DNA of 64,000 bases from Mesotoga infera. GTDB taxonomy: Bacteria > Thermotogota > Thermotogae > Petrotogales > Kosmotogaceae. The notes under the pieces are model-generated. The model had not been told where the DNA came from, made no database searches, and saw only the letters and a list, made by a program, of their open reading frames with translations. The translations under genes and the position numbers were made by a program. How positions within the stretch are numbered: position 1 is the stretch's first letter; each line of letters starts with the position of its first letter. This document shows, in pieces, positions 18,686 to 27,549 of this stretch. The stretch lies in NCBI RefSeq assembly GCF_900157305.1, contig NZ_LS974202.1:2666001-2730000 (forward strand), given 5' to 3'.

Positions 18686-18715
18686 TTGAGTTTTATTATC
18701 CACATTATGTAGAAT
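18686..18715 (+). promoter_or_regulatory. Promoter of the nitroreductase gene
   Basis: TTGAGT (18686-18691) and TAGAAT (18710-18715) are 18 bases apart. The gene starts at 18735 behind AAAGGAGTG, so the leader is about 12 bases. Confidence 0.65.
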
Positions 18716-18734
18716 ACAGTAAAGGAGTGATTTT

Positions 18735-19442
18735 ATGTACGATAGACAGGAAATCGCCAGAGCGATAGAACTCAGGATTACGCAGAGGAAATTCGAAAAC
18801 AGGCGGCTTAAGGAACATGAAGAAGCATCTGTGAGAGATTCTCTTAAAGGATTAGAGCATCTTGAGCGCTCCGGACCTCTCCAGTGGTACTATTCGCAAA
18901 ACTTTCCCATAGCCTCCGGAATAGTTCTGGCAAAGATGAACGACTTTTCGACCGAGAAGCTTGTGGAGTACGGCTTCGAAGGTGAACAGATAGTTTTGAA
19001 TCTCACGCTCAAAGGCTTCAGCACAAGCTGGGCAAGACTACCCAATTACCTTTCCATGATCATTCTCGGTTATCCCGAGAAGAATGAGATCGTGAATGTA
19101 GAAAGGGCGGCACGGAAACTTTACCGGAATTCAAATCGAAAACCACTCGAAGAACTGATAATGGGCAGAACGGAACTGCTGGATCCTGATATGCGGGAAA
19201 TACTCCTTTCGGGAAGACTTGCCCCCTCTTCGTTCAACCGTCAACCATGGACCTTTGAAATTCTTGACGAAAGAGAGATAGCCATTCACGGCTGGAAGAA
19301 ACTGCCGGTCATTTACGAAGAAGTGATTTCGATAGATCTGGGTGTAGTTCTTTCCCACGTTTATCTGATGGCACGTGCCATCAAGAGCGGGGTTACGCTC
19401 GAGAGAAAGAGCACGAGAACTTATTTGCTCAGGTGGTCCTGA
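18735..19442 (+). CDS. TM1586-type nitroreductase-fold protein
   Basis: The 235-residue protein resembles the nitroreductase-like family named after Thermotoga maritima TM1586: two half-domains, each with a SxR/xxRLAPSSFNRQPW-like element. Here LSGRLAPSSFNRQPW at about residues 155-170 is the FMN-contact signature, preceded by ILGYPEKNE, typical of these FMN proteins. The substrate is unknown. It has its own promoter and lies ahead of two tandem regulator-like genes, but a new -10 at 19486 separates them. Confidence 0.78.
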   Translation: MYDRQEIARAIELRITQRKFENRRLKEHEEASVRDSLKGLEHLERSGPLQWYYSQNFPIASGIVLAKMNDFSTEKLVEYGFEGEQIVLNLTLKGFSTSWARLPNYLSMIILGYPEKNEIVNVERAARKLYRNSNRKPLEELIMGRTELLDPDMREILLSGRLAPSSFNRQPWTFEILDEREIAIHGWKKLPVIYEEVISIDLGVVLSHVYLMARAIKSGVTLERKSTRTYLLRWS

Positions 19443-19485
19443 AATCTCTTCGACTCAGATATCTATGAATAGTCTTTGACTAATG

Positions 19486-19491
19486 TATAAT
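19486..19491 (+). promoter_or_regulatory. -10 element ahead of the regulator pair
   Basis: AATG-TATAAT at 19482-19491, with an overlapping TATACT at 19491-19496. No -35 at good distance was found, although TTGACT lies only 4 bases upstream. It would give a leader of about 30 bases including GGAGGT. Confidence 0.45.
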
Positions 19492-19526
19492 ATACTGAAT
19501 CGACTTCCTGGAATGGAGGTATTTTT

Positions 19527-20621
19527 GTGTTGCCCGAAGGTGTGAATTTCTGTGATTCAAGTAACTATGACTTTCTTTCCTCTCTTTTCAGACTCCAGAA
19601 CAACGAGTTGATAATGGAAAGATTCAAAAGATTGCCTGCCAATCTCGAAATAGAACCGAACGAGAGAATCCTGAAGTGGGTCGAAAAGACAAGAAAAGCT
19701 CTTCCCGATGGAATCAGGGAAAAATTGGGGATTTTTTTCGACAGAGAGTCTTTTTTCGCACTTTTCCTGACCAACCATATAGCGACTAAGAAGTTGATGG
19801 AACCGGAGTCTCTACTTTCATACCTTTCAACGATGTCCGACAAAGACTTGATAGTGAACTTTCTCTGTTCCGGCCACGGATTCTCCGAAGAGGCCGATCT
19901 TTTGAAGCCGATATCGGCCAGCAACAACGAGCGAGAATTGATAGAGTACATATCGAAAAACATGGCTATGCCGACGAAACAGAAGGCCGATCTCTTGAAA
20001 CTCTGCAACAATCCATCAGCAGCAAGAAAAGAGTTGATACACCTTCTTCTATGGTACAACGAAAGGATCTACGAAGATCTGCCCTTCGACCCGGTCCGTG
20101 AGGTCGAAGAACAACGATCGAAGCTGTACGGTTTTTTCGAGAAGTACGGAAAAAACTACGTTCAGTGGCTCACAGGGAGTTCAGTCAGGAGTGGTGTCCC
20201 TGCAACCGGATCCATCACTATAGCTGTCTCCTTCTTCTACGAAATCATTCTGTTGAAGGGCTCAATACCCTACAGAAGAGAGGATATATACGTCGTGGGA
20301 TACAGATACCCTGAAAGGATAACCCCTCCGGTCGATAAAATGGCCTCGGGAGTAGATCTCTTCACCATCCTTGCAAACGATGTGAACCTGCGAATTCTTA
20401 AAAGACTCTCTCAAGGTCCCATGGGAGTAACAGAAATAGCCCTTTCCACAAAACTTACCAACGTCGAGGTAACCGACTACCTGAGCGTGTTGATGAGGTA
20501 CGGAGTTATTGAAGACAGTGTAGAAGGAGATAGAAGACTGTTCAACCTGAATAAAAACTTTTTGATTAGAACCGTTGGAGATTCCGTTAATGAGATCTTC
20601 GGAGAGGCTGTCGATGGCTGA
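19527..20621 (+). CDS. ArsR-like winged-helix protein with large N-terminal domain (first paralogue)
   Basis: The 364-residue protein has a C-terminal winged helix (about residues 278-350: VDLFTILANDVNLRILKRL, TEIALSTKLTNVEVTDYL, RYGVIED) of the ArsR type. The first 270 residues are a mostly helical domain I do not recognise. Such long N-terminal domains in ArsR-like regulators probably sense a ligand or bind a partner. No metal-binding cysteine pair is seen in the HTH. The GTG start at 19527 lies 6 bases after GGAGGT. The next gene is a clear paralogue and overlaps by 8 bases. Confidence 0.72.
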   Translation: MLPEGVNFCDSSNYDFLSSLFRLQNNELIMERFKRLPANLEIEPNERILKWVEKTRKALPDGIREKLGIFFDRESFFALFLTNHIATKKLMEPESLLSYLSTMSDKDLIVNFLCSGHGFSEEADLLKPISASNNERELIEYISKNMAMPTKQKADLLKLCNNPSAARKELIHLLLWYNERIYEDLPFDPVREVEEQRSKLYGFFEKYGKNYVQWLTGSSVRSGVPATGSITIAVSFFYEIILLKGSIPYRREDIYVVGYRYPERITPPVDKMASGVDLFTILANDVNLRILKRLSQGPMGVTEIALSTKLTNVEVTDYLSVLMRYGVIEDSVEGDRRLFNLNKNFLIRTVGDSVNEIFGEAVDG

Positions 20622-21687
20622 TGTAAAGGTTTTTAACAACGAGGCTGTCTCTGTTCTCACTGCACTTTTTCGGCTCAATAACCATGAGAGAATGATCGAT
20701 CGAGATGCAATCGCCGCCGACAGTCTTGCACGATGGGTGGTAAAATCCAGAGTCGCTATCCCCGTGGAGCTCTTCGAAATGATAGAGGTTTTTTTCAGCT
20801 GGGATAGTTTCTTCGGTTTGAGGACGCTTCCTTATGTTTGCTTCGAAGGGATCGACTCCTGCGAAGCTTTTATGGAGTGGCTGGAAGATCTCTCGCCGCA
20901 GAGTTTGATGGCAAAGTTTTTCAGCCCGCAATACTGCGAAGACGGCGAGGCGAGAGATCACGCCTTCAGAAGACTGGAACTCGACGAGCGAGAAGCCCTT
21001 AAATACGTTTTTTCGAACCTGGAGCTCAGCAATTCCGGCAGGTATTCGGCCATCGAAATCCTCAGAGACCAGAGCAGGGCGAAGGAAAGTTTCACGGGAC
21101 TTCTGCATTTCTTTTGCCGGAAACTCTTCGACGACGAGCTGAGAGAAATCTTGCGGCAAAGCTCCCGGACCTTCCGAGAGCTATTCGATGGCAACTTCTC
21201 TCTCTATGGCCTGCCCTTCCTGAGGGAACTGCTGGACATTGAAACAACGAAAGAAAGCGATGAGCCGGACTTTTATATTTTTTCTTCATGGTTTCTGGGA
21301 GGTTCCGTTATCACCGCCAGCCTACCCGAAAGGAACTCTGTGATCTCGATTGTAGGCGAAGAGATGATTAAGAAGAGGAACGTACTTTTGGCAGTCCCGA
21401 ACGCTCTCGAAATAGCCAGAACGCTTTCCATGGATGGTTCTATGAAACTTTTGAGAGTCCTCATGAACCGCCGGATGAACATAGAATCGATCATCGAGGA
21501 AACTGGCCTTCACAGACACGGACTGATCGAAAAACTGGCGGCATTATCCAGACAGCGACTGGTCGTGACAGGCGTTTCCGGCGATGAATTCTGGTTTGAA
21601 ACCGGCGAACAGCTGATAGATAAGGCCTTGTTAACCATGAGAGATATAATGGTAGAAAAGCGGGTGGTCGGCCACCCGCTAAAGTAA
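20614..21687 (+). CDS. Second paralogue of the winged-helix protein
   Basis: The 357-residue protein is related along its length to the gene before it: VLTALFRLNNHERMIDR matches FLSSLFRLQNNELIMER, and FFSWDSFFGL matches FFDRESFFAL. The C-terminal part (LSMDGSMKLLRVLMNRRMN, IIEETGLHRHGLIEKL) is again a winged helix, more diverged. The longest frame starts at 20575, but GGAGAGG precedes the ATG at 20614, which overlaps the first paralogue's stop. Tandem duplication with close coupling suggests they work as a heteromer. Function is unknown. Confidence 0.65.
   Translation: MADVKVFNNEAVSVLTALFRLNNHERMIDRDAIAADSLARWVVKSRVAIPVELFEMIEVFFSWDSFFGLRTLPYVCFEGIDSCEAFMEWLEDLSPQSLMAKFFSPQYCEDGEARDHAFRRLELDEREALKYVFSNLELSNSGRYSAIEILRDQSRAKESFTGLLHFFCRKLFDDELREILRQSSRTFRELFDGNFSLYGLPFLRELLDIETTKESDEPDFYIFSSWFLGGSVITASLPERNSVISIVGEEMIKKRNVLLAVPNALEIARTLSMDGSMKLLRVLMNRRMNIESIIEETGLHRHGLIEKLAALSRQRLVVTGVSGDEFWFETGEQLIDKALLTMRDIMVEKRVVGHPLK
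21654..21680 (-). terminator. Terminator of alpha/beta hydrolase inside the convergent gene end
   Basis: AGCGGGTGG and CCACCCGCT form a 9-bp stem with loop of 4 (21659-21680). On the minus strand it is followed by TTTTCTACC. It overlaps the stop codons of two convergent genes, so it is coding for the plus-strand gene and works as terminator for the minus-strand gene. Confidence 0.65.
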
Positions 21688-22428
21688 TTGATCACAGAGA
21701 AACCTTTCCGACACTTCGAATAGCTCTTCTATCCAGTCGAGCCTCTGGTACTTGTGGTTGGCCCCCTTTACTGCGTGGAACTCAACGCCTCTCTCTCTAG
21801 CGTAGCGCATGACCGGTTCATAAGGTACCGACTCGTCCTCCGACCCGTGGATAATCATTAGAGGGCCGTGGTAATTCTCCAGTTCCGCGGAGGCATCAAC
21901 GCTGAGTCCATCCCTTTGAAAACCGGGGCCTAACTTTAGACCCAGAATATCTTTGTACTTTTCGTCTCTGGAAAAGCTGTACTCTTCTCTTGAGAAGAAC
22001 TCGCCGTTCATTATGACGGGCGACCATAGAAGCACGGCATCGAACTCTCTCTCCCTTCCGGCGAGCAGAGAGGCGACCATTCCGCCCATGCTGTATCCTA
22101 TAAGCGCCAGCTTTCCATTGAACCAGCTCTTCTCTCTCACAAGAGACACTATTTCTAGAGCATCCCGGAGTTCAGTAAGGGGAGACATATCGCAGAACTC
22201 GCCCTCGCTGTCTCCCGAACCCCGGAAATCGAATCTCACGGTCGCTATACCCCTTTTCACGAGTTTTCTCGATAACCGCGGGTATTTGAAGGTCGAGACG
22301 ATGTGCTCTCCGGTGAAACCGTGAAGCATTACCACCACGGGAAAACTGTCGCCGCCTTCGGGGAGTTCGAAGATACCGAAGATCCTGTTACCGTCTAATC
22401 CTGTTGTGAAACTCTCTATTTTCGACAT
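21679..22428 (-). CDS. Alpha/beta hydrolase, acyl esterase type
   Basis: A 249-residue serine hydrolase with a complete triad: nucleophile Ser in GYSMGG, Asp in HGSEDESV and His in GANHKY near the C-terminus. VVVMLHGFTGEH holds the oxyanion site and RFDFRGSGDSEG is typical of the BAAT/feruloyl-esterase-like group. There is no signal peptide, so it should be cytosolic. It is the last gene of the importer-PHP unit, 10 bases after the PHP gene, and may cleave an ester in the imported compound. The gene ends 9 bases inside the convergent regulator gene. Confidence 0.82.
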   Translation of the reverse strand: MSKIESFTTGLDGNRIFGIFELPEGGDSFPVVVMLHGFTGEHIVSTFKYPRLSRKLVKRGIATVRFDFRGSGDSEGEFCDMSPLTELRDALEIVSLVREKSWFNGKLALIGYSMGGMVASLLAGREREFDAVLLWSPVIMNGEFFSREEYSFSRDEKYKDILGLKLGPGFQRDGLSVDASAELENYHGPLMIIHGSEDESVPYEPVMRYARERGVEFHAVKGANHKYQRLDWIEELFEVSERFLCDQLL

Positions 22429-22438
22429 AGATACAACC

Positions 22439-24220
22439 TCAATCGATATTCAGTCTGGATTTTATGAATTGTACGATTTCTTCGTCCAGCGGCTCTTTGC
22501 CGATGGCCTGATTCCACTTTAAAACCAGGCCACCGCTAACTCCGGACGCTATGCCTCCCGAAGGTCCTTCGAAAGAGAGACCACCATCTTCGAGAGAGAC
22601 ACCCCAGGACAGTTCCTCAAAAAGCCTTTCGTAAGTACTCAGCGAATCGTGCGTGATCGCCTTTCTGGCTAGGACAACAATCAGCAGACCACCACTTTCC
22701 ACATAATTCTTGATGAAGGCGATCTGCTTTTCCGAAATGGCCATGAAGTCCTTCATAAAAGTGTCCTGATCGGGTAGCGGAAGAATCAACACCTGGCCTC
22801 TGTTCATTGTCGCTTCCGTCAGCTCGCCTATCACGGGCCTCACATCGCCGCCGAGATTGCTCAAAAGCTCCGTTAGGTACTGCAGCTCGGACACATAGTA
22901 ATTCTCGTGAGAAGTGTCGAGATGAGCAACGAACCTGGTGAAATCGATCTTCAACCTGAATGCGGATTCGCCGTCAATGCAAAAGACAAGATCCTGGGAA
23001 GTGCAGTCTAGAGTCTCCCTTATCTCGACACAACTCATTGGCGGAAGTACGTACTCTTTTTCCATAACAGTACCGCACTCACCCATTATAGTCACATTAA
23101 GTCTCTCTTCACTCTTTCTGGAGTTTATTAGATCGAAAGCTATCTCGAAAGGCAGTCCGAAAACCGGTCTGGCATCGACTGATCTGGCATTCAGTATATA
23201 TTTCTCACTGCTACTTTGGAACCAGATCGGAGAAGAGACTATCTCGTTCCCATCCTTTTGGTCTATCTTAACGAAGTACCAGTTGTAAGAGAACGGATTT
23301 TCGACATCGACATCGATTGTCCAGGAATCGCCCTCGACATCCAGTACCAACGGTCCTTCGTTACTGTAAAGCCAGACCGAAGCTACCGGATCGCCGGGAT
23401 CGCTGTATTCGATCTTCAAAGTTGCTGTCGGTTGATCGTAGAGAATATCGCCCATTTTGGACTGTCCTGCCGAGAAAGATATGAAGGCGTTTCTGTCTTC
23501 GCTGGCGTAGATATTTCTCGTTTTCAGTGCCTCGTAAACCTTCTGAGTGGTAAGCTCGTCGATCACGAAGACCGTTCTCGCGTCGTTGGCCGTCGCCCAG
23601 TTCTCGTAGTGATTGTCCTGATTGGCCGAGGCACCGACGTGCCAACCCCTGTTCAGAGCTCTCTGGTAACGTTCCAGGTATTCAGGCTTGATCACGTTGT
23701 TCGATTTTCCCGCACCATTGCCCACTTCGATAGTATTAATATAGAGATCCACTTCTGGAAAGTACAAAAAATCGAAGAAATCTCCGTAGGTCCGTCCCGG
23801 ATGGCAGAACTGGGCCGTAGCCTTTTTCTCGACTATCCAGGCGTATATGTCCAGGAGGTCCGAACTGCTCCTGTCAAGGAAATCATCGGTGTTGTAGATC
23901 GTGATGTGTCCACGACTTGTAAGAGTCCACTCGTAACCCGAAATCGCTATGAACTTCCCCTCCTGCGTGTACTCTCTTGCCAGGTTACGGATGACGTCCA
24001 GCTTCATAGAGCCGTCGGGAAGGGGATATACCAGATCGTGACAGTGCTCGGTTATTGCCTGTATATCTACCACACCAGAATCCCTGGTGTACCTGAAAGC
24101 CTGATCTGGCGTCCCACGACCATCTGAGTAAGATGTATGAGCGTGAATGTTTCCAAAAAAGACCGCACCGTAAACGATCAGAGAGATCGATATGAACAAT
24201 GCCACAAACACTCTTTTCAT
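22439..24220 (-). CDS. Secreted PHP-domain metal phosphoesterase
   Basis: A 593-residue exported protein. The first 25 residues form a signal peptide (KRVFVALFISISLIVYGAVF). A PHP domain follows directly: NIHAHTSYSDG, AITEHCHD, SGYEWT and SANQDNH supply the metal ligands, so it likely hydrolyses a phosphate ester outside the cytoplasm. After about residue 290 come beta-rich domains I cannot name and a Rossmann-like C-terminal part (VLILPLPDQDTF, LLIVVLARKA). The ATG at 24220 has GAGAGG 8 bases upstream. It lies downstream of the importer genes, suggesting release of phosphate or an alcohol that the importer takes up. Confidence 0.75.
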   Translation of the reverse strand: MKRVFVALFISISLIVYGAVFFGNIHAHTSYSDGRGTPDQAFRYTRDSGVVDIQAITEHCHDLVYPLPDGSMKLDVIRNLAREYTQEGKFIAISGYEWTLTSRGHITIYNTDDFLDRSSSDLLDIYAWIVEKKATAQFCHPGRTYGDFFDFLYFPEVDLYINTIEVGNGAGKSNNVIKPEYLERYQRALNRGWHVGASANQDNHYENWATANDARTVFVIDELTTQKVYEALKTRNIYASEDRNAFISFSAGQSKMGDILYDQPTATLKIEYSDPGDPVASVWLYSNEGPLVLDVEGDSWTIDVDVENPFSYNWYFVKIDQKDGNEIVSSPIWFQSSSEKYILNARSVDARPVFGLPFEIAFDLINSRKSEERLNVTIMGECGTVMEKEYVLPPMSCVEIRETLDCTSQDLVFCIDGESAFRLKIDFTRFVAHLDTSHENYYVSELQYLTELLSNLGGDVRPVIGELTEATMNRGQVLILPLPDQDTFMKDFMAISEKQIAFIKNYVESGGLLIVVLARKAITHDSLSTYERLFEELSWGVSLEDGGLSFEGPSGGIASGVSGGLVLKWNQAIGKEPLDEEIVQFIKSRLNID

Positions 24221-24233
24221 TTCAAACACCTCT

Positions 24234-24266
24234 CAAAAAACAGGGGCAGTCTCCGGCTGCCCCTGT
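24234..24266 (-). terminator. Terminator after the solute-binding protein gene
   Basis: ACAGGGGCAG pairs with CTGCCCCTGT (10 bp, 7-base loop) and on the minus strand is followed by six T bases. The ribosome site of the PHP gene starts directly after the T-run, so part of the transcripts must read through to express PHP and the hydrolase. Confidence 0.85.
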
Positions 24267-24283
24267 CATCGCTGAAAAAAAGA

Positions 24284-25528
24284 TCAATAGTAATCGTCGA
24301 GAACTCTCTGTGCATCCTTGTGAAGCTGCTTTAGGACTGCATCTACGTCTTTTGTGGGATCGGACATCACCGATTCCCAGGCAGACGTGATCATGGCGTG
24401 CACCTCGGGATAGGGACCATACCAGGGTCTTCTTACTGCGCTGTCTCTAAGTTGCTGATATGTGAGGGCGAATCTTGGGTCGTCGGTCATGATCTTTTGT
24501 ATCTCGGGCGATTCGAAGGCCGAGATTCTGCTCGTCATGTATCCAGTTGCCAGAGACCACTTCATGGAATTTTCGGTGGAAGTCAGGAACTTCAGGAATT
24601 CCCAGGCGGCCTGTTTCTCGGCAGCCGGTCTGGAAGAGAACATGAAAACGTTTGCTCCGCCGATCGGAACTACCTGCTTTTCCTGCATCGGCATTATCGT
24701 TGCACCGAGATCGAATTTGGCATTCTGTTTTAGATAACCGAGACTTCCTGTAGAACGGACGACCATCGCTATTCTACCGGAAAGGTCGAGCTCATTTCCG
24801 CCAGTCGTTCCGAATATGAAAATTCCCTCTCTTACACCTTTCTGGAAGAAGTTCCAGGCGTTTACCGTCTCGGGAGAGTAGATCAACATTTTTCTGCCAT
24901 CTTCCGATATGATCTGTCCGCCGAATTGCCATATGTAGGCTTCCAGAAGCCAGTCGTCAATACCAAATCTGTAACCGTAAATGTCGGGACCCAACGTCTT
25001 GATCTGTTTGGACGCGGCATAGACTTCGGTCCATGTTTTCGGAGGATTGTCGGGGTCGAGTCCGGCCTGTCTGAAGAGATCCCTGTTTATGTACAGAAGG
25101 GGCGTACTGCAGTTCAATGGAAGTCCGAGAAGCCCCTGGTCGTAGGTGTTGGCGGCTATGAATCTGGGCCAGAAATCGTCGAGTGTCGCAGCGAATTCCG
25201 GATCGTTCTTGATAAAGACGTTCAAATCCTGGAAAGCTCCCCCGTCAACAAACTGACCGATTCTTGACTGCTCTATCTGGGCTAGTGTAGGCACATCACC
25301 GGCTACCAGAGCTGCCAGCAGTTTCTGCATTGTATCCTGATAGTTTCCAGTGTAGACTGCCTCGACTTCGATTTTGCCTTCCTGGAGTTTGTTAAATTCG
25401 GCAACGATGTCCAGAAGTGTCTGTGAGTAAATGCCCGTCTGCGCATACCACATAGTGACCTTTACGGGAGCTGCAAAGACAAGTGCAACAACTCCGAGTA
25501 CAAGAAGCACTAACAGAGTCTTTCTCAT
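24284..25528 (-). CDS. ABC importer solute-binding protein, UgpB-like
   Basis: A 414-residue extracellular binding protein of family 1. The signal peptide RKTLLVLLVLGVVALVFAAP is followed by VKVTMWYAQTG and FNKLQEGKIEVEAVYTGNYQDT, close in pattern to the glycerol-3-phosphate binding protein UgpB, and by the C-terminal WEFLKFLTS and EVHAMITSAWESV. The ligand could be a sugar, polyol or phosphodiester. GGGAGG lies 7 bases before the ATG. It is third in the operon after two permeases; no ATPase gene is present. The terminator behind it would favour higher expression of this gene relative to downstream ones. Confidence 0.88.
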   Translation of the reverse strand: MRKTLLVLLVLGVVALVFAAPVKVTMWYAQTGIYSQTLLDIVAEFNKLQEGKIEVEAVYTGNYQDTMQKLLAALVAGDVPTLAQIEQSRIGQFVDGGAFQDLNVFIKNDPEFAATLDDFWPRFIAANTYDQGLLGLPLNCSTPLLYINRDLFRQAGLDPDNPPKTWTEVYAASKQIKTLGPDIYGYRFGIDDWLLEAYIWQFGGQIISEDGRKMLIYSPETVNAWNFFQKGVREGIFIFGTTGGNELDLSGRIAMVVRSTGSLGYLKQNAKFDLGATIMPMQEKQVVPIGGANVFMFSSRPAAEKQAAWEFLKFLTSTENSMKWSLATGYMTSRISAFESPEIQKIMTDDPRFALTYQQLRDSAVRRPWYGPYPEVHAMITSAWESVMSDPTKDVDAVLKQLHKDAQRVLDDYY

Positions 25529-25556
25529 AAAAAAACCTCCCCTTTCGAAATTTGGG

Positions 25557-26387
25557 TTATTCCTTCAAACCCGAGATGCTTATTCCTTCGACAAACTGTC
25601 TCTGAACAAAGAAAAAGAAAACTATTACTGGCAAAACCGCCGTCGTCGAAGCGGCCATTCTCATAGTCCACTGAGTCTCCCATCCACTAACGAACTGCGA
25701 AATTCCGACCTGGATCATCTGTTTCTTGGCATCGTTTATAACAATGAGCGGCCACATGTATTCGTTCCAATGTGCGAGGAAAGTGTATAGAGACATCGTG
25801 TACAGGGCCGGTTTCGACAGCGGAATGATGATCTTCAAAAAGATCTTCATCCTGCTGGCGCCATCGATAATAGCCGCCTCTTCCAGTTCTTTTGGTATTC
25901 CCATGAAGAACTGCCTCAACAGGAAGATGCCAAAGGCCGAACTCATGAACGGCACTATCAGAGCTTTGTACTGATTTATCCAACCGAATTGCTTCACGAT
26001 GACGTAGAGAGGAACCATGGTTACTTCCGGCGGAACCATAAGCGTTCCGATCAAGACCATGAAGACAACGCTCGAACCTTTGAATCTTATTCTCGCCAGG
26101 CCGTAAGCGGCGAGCGAGTTGAAGACAAGCTGTAAAAACGTCACCGAAAGAGCAACGAATAGAGTATTGACAACGTATTGGCTAAGAGGGATTAACTGAA
26201 AGGCCTTCACGAAATTCCTGAAATCGAAGATCGTTGGCAGAAAACTGGGCGGTATTGTGAAGGCCGCGTCCTCCGTTTTGAAAGAAGTGACCAGCATCCA
26301 TATGAATGGTAGATTGATCACAATCGCGACGAACAATACCATTAGTACCACTATTGTTCTCAGGGCGATATGAGGTTTTTTTCTCAT
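25557..26387 (-). CDS. ABC importer permease, MalG/UgpE type
   Basis: A 276-residue inner-membrane permease with six predicted segments. The cytoplasmic coupling loop is EAAIIDGASRMKIFLKI, the EAA motif that docks the ATPase. The N-terminal TM helix and the periplasmic loop KTEDAAFTIPPSF are typical of MalG-like subunits. Its ATG overlaps the stop of the upstream permease (ATGA). Together with that permease and the binding protein it forms an importer that must borrow an ATPase from elsewhere. Confidence 0.92.
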   Translation of the reverse strand: MRKKPHIALRTIVVLMVLFVAIVINLPFIWMLVTSFKTEDAAFTIPPSFLPTIFDFRNFVKAFQLIPLSQYVVNTLFVALSVTFLQLVFNSLAAYGLARIRFKGSSVVFMVLIGTLMVPPEVTMVPLYVIVKQFGWINQYKALIVPFMSSAFGIFLLRQFFMGIPKELEEAAIIDGASRMKIFLKIIIPLSKPALYTMSLYTFLAHWNEYMWPLIVINDAKKQMIQVGISQFVSGWETQWTMRMAASTTAVLPVIVFFFFVQRQFVEGISISGLKE

Positions 26388-27262
26388 GAGTAATGCACCC
26401 TCTTTTTGCTGACCGCGAATTGAATTAGAGTGAGAACTACCATCAAGGCGAACATAAACACGGCGATGGCCGAGGCGTAACCGAATTTAATATACTTGAA
26501 GGCATTTTCATACAGGTAGTAGGTTATGACCTGGGTGCTCTTGGCCGGTCCGCCACGCGTCATGACAGATACGGAAACGAAGACCCTGAAAGAGGCGATG
26601 AACTGCATGATAACAACGAACAGCGTGGTCGGTGAGAGGAGCGGAAGAGTTATACTCCTGAACTTATTCCAGGAGGTTGCACCGTCGATCTCTGCTGCTT
26701 CGTAGTAAGTCCTTGGTATAGTCTGAAGTCCGGCCAGAAAGAGAACCATATTGTAGCCCACACGTTTCCAGACGCCAACGATTATCAGCGCGAGCAGAGC
26801 ATAATTGGGATCACTCAACCATTTGATGTTATTTATGCCGAACCACGAGAGAAAATAATTCATCAGTCCGAAATTTGGTTCATAAAGCCATCCCCAAATG
26901 ACGGCAGCCGCGGCCATCGAGGTTACAACGGGGATATAAAAGAGAGTTCTGAAGATTCCCTTTCCCTTCAACCACTCGATATTCAACAACATGGCTAAAA
27001 GGAGGCCTAAAACAACCGAAGGAACGACTGTGCCAAGAACGTAAAGGACCGTTGTCCAGAGAGAGTTCCAGAAATCCGGAGTCTCGAACATCCTTATGTA
27101 GTTTTCCAGACCCACCCACTTCATCGGTCGGATCATGTTCCAGCTGTGAAACGATACGTAGAAAGCCCAGGCCAGTGGAAGATAGATAAAAACCACCTGA
27201 ACAACGAGTGCGGGCGTTACCGTCAACCAACCGGTCATAACCTCCCTGGAACGACGCCGCAA
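26384..27262 (-). CDS. ABC importer permease, MalF/UgpA type
   Basis: A 292-residue membrane permease with the coupling motif EAAEIDGATSWNKF and the usual six segments. The frame is open to a TTG at 27352, but that start has no ribosome site; AGGGG lies 8 bases before the TTG at 27262, and the resulting N-terminus MRRRSREVMTGWLTVTPAL is what this family normally has. This gives a leader of about 145 bases after the promoter at 27415-27444. First gene of the importer operon. Confidence 0.9.
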   Translation of the reverse strand: MRRRSREVMTGWLTVTPALVVQVVFIYLPLAWAFYVSFHSWNMIRPMKWVGLENYIRMFETPDFWNSLWTTVLYVLGTVVPSVVLGLLLAMLLNIEWLKGKGIFRTLFYIPVVTSMAAAAVIWGWLYEPNFGLMNYFLSWFGINNIKWLSDPNYALLALIIVGVWKRVGYNMVLFLAGLQTIPRTYYEAAEIDGATSWNKFRSITLPLLSPTTLFVVIMQFIASFRVFVSVSVMTRGGPAKSTQVITYYLYENAFKYIKFGYASAIAVFMFALMVVLTLIQFAVSKKRVHYS

Positions 27263-27414
27263 GTGTATCACCCCTCTTATCCGAAAGTACGCAAAATTAG
27301 TTACAGCGATTATGACGGCAAAATTCAGGCACGAGATCAAAAACCAGATCAAAAAAAAAGAAAGCCGACGCCATAAAGACGCAACTTTCTCATCATCTCT
27401 GTCACGCTATGAAT

Positions 27415-27444
27415 AGTTTAGCATATTCATCAACGCGAAATCAA
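27415..27444 (-). promoter_or_regulatory. Promoter of the UgpABE-like importer operon
   Basis: On the minus strand TTGATT (27444-27439), 18-base spacer, TAAACT (27420-27415) with an extended TGC in front. The leader of about 145 bases up to the start at 27262 holds a T9 tract (about 27355-27347) but no strong hairpin. Confidence 0.55.
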
Positions 27445-27480
27445 CCTGCGGGAAATGTTGGCTCTTCGATCGTCCTTTCG

Positions 27481-27489
27481 TGTTATCAT
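27481..27489 (+). promoter_or_regulatory. Possible promoter of the patatin gene
   Basis: TGT-TATCAT is an extended -10 with 5 of 6 matches. TTGGCT lies 20 bases upstream, which is too far for a normal -35, so this is a weak call. Confidence 0.35.
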
Positions 27490-27549
27490 TCCCAGCGGGA
27501 GAATGAATCATCATATAAGGAAAGGATTATCTGAAGCGGGGTGACTGGA

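Noticed and set aside
27340-27360. T-run in the importer leader as a terminator
   Set aside because: Nine T bases follow on the minus strand, but no stable GC stem lies directly upstream, so termination is not supported.
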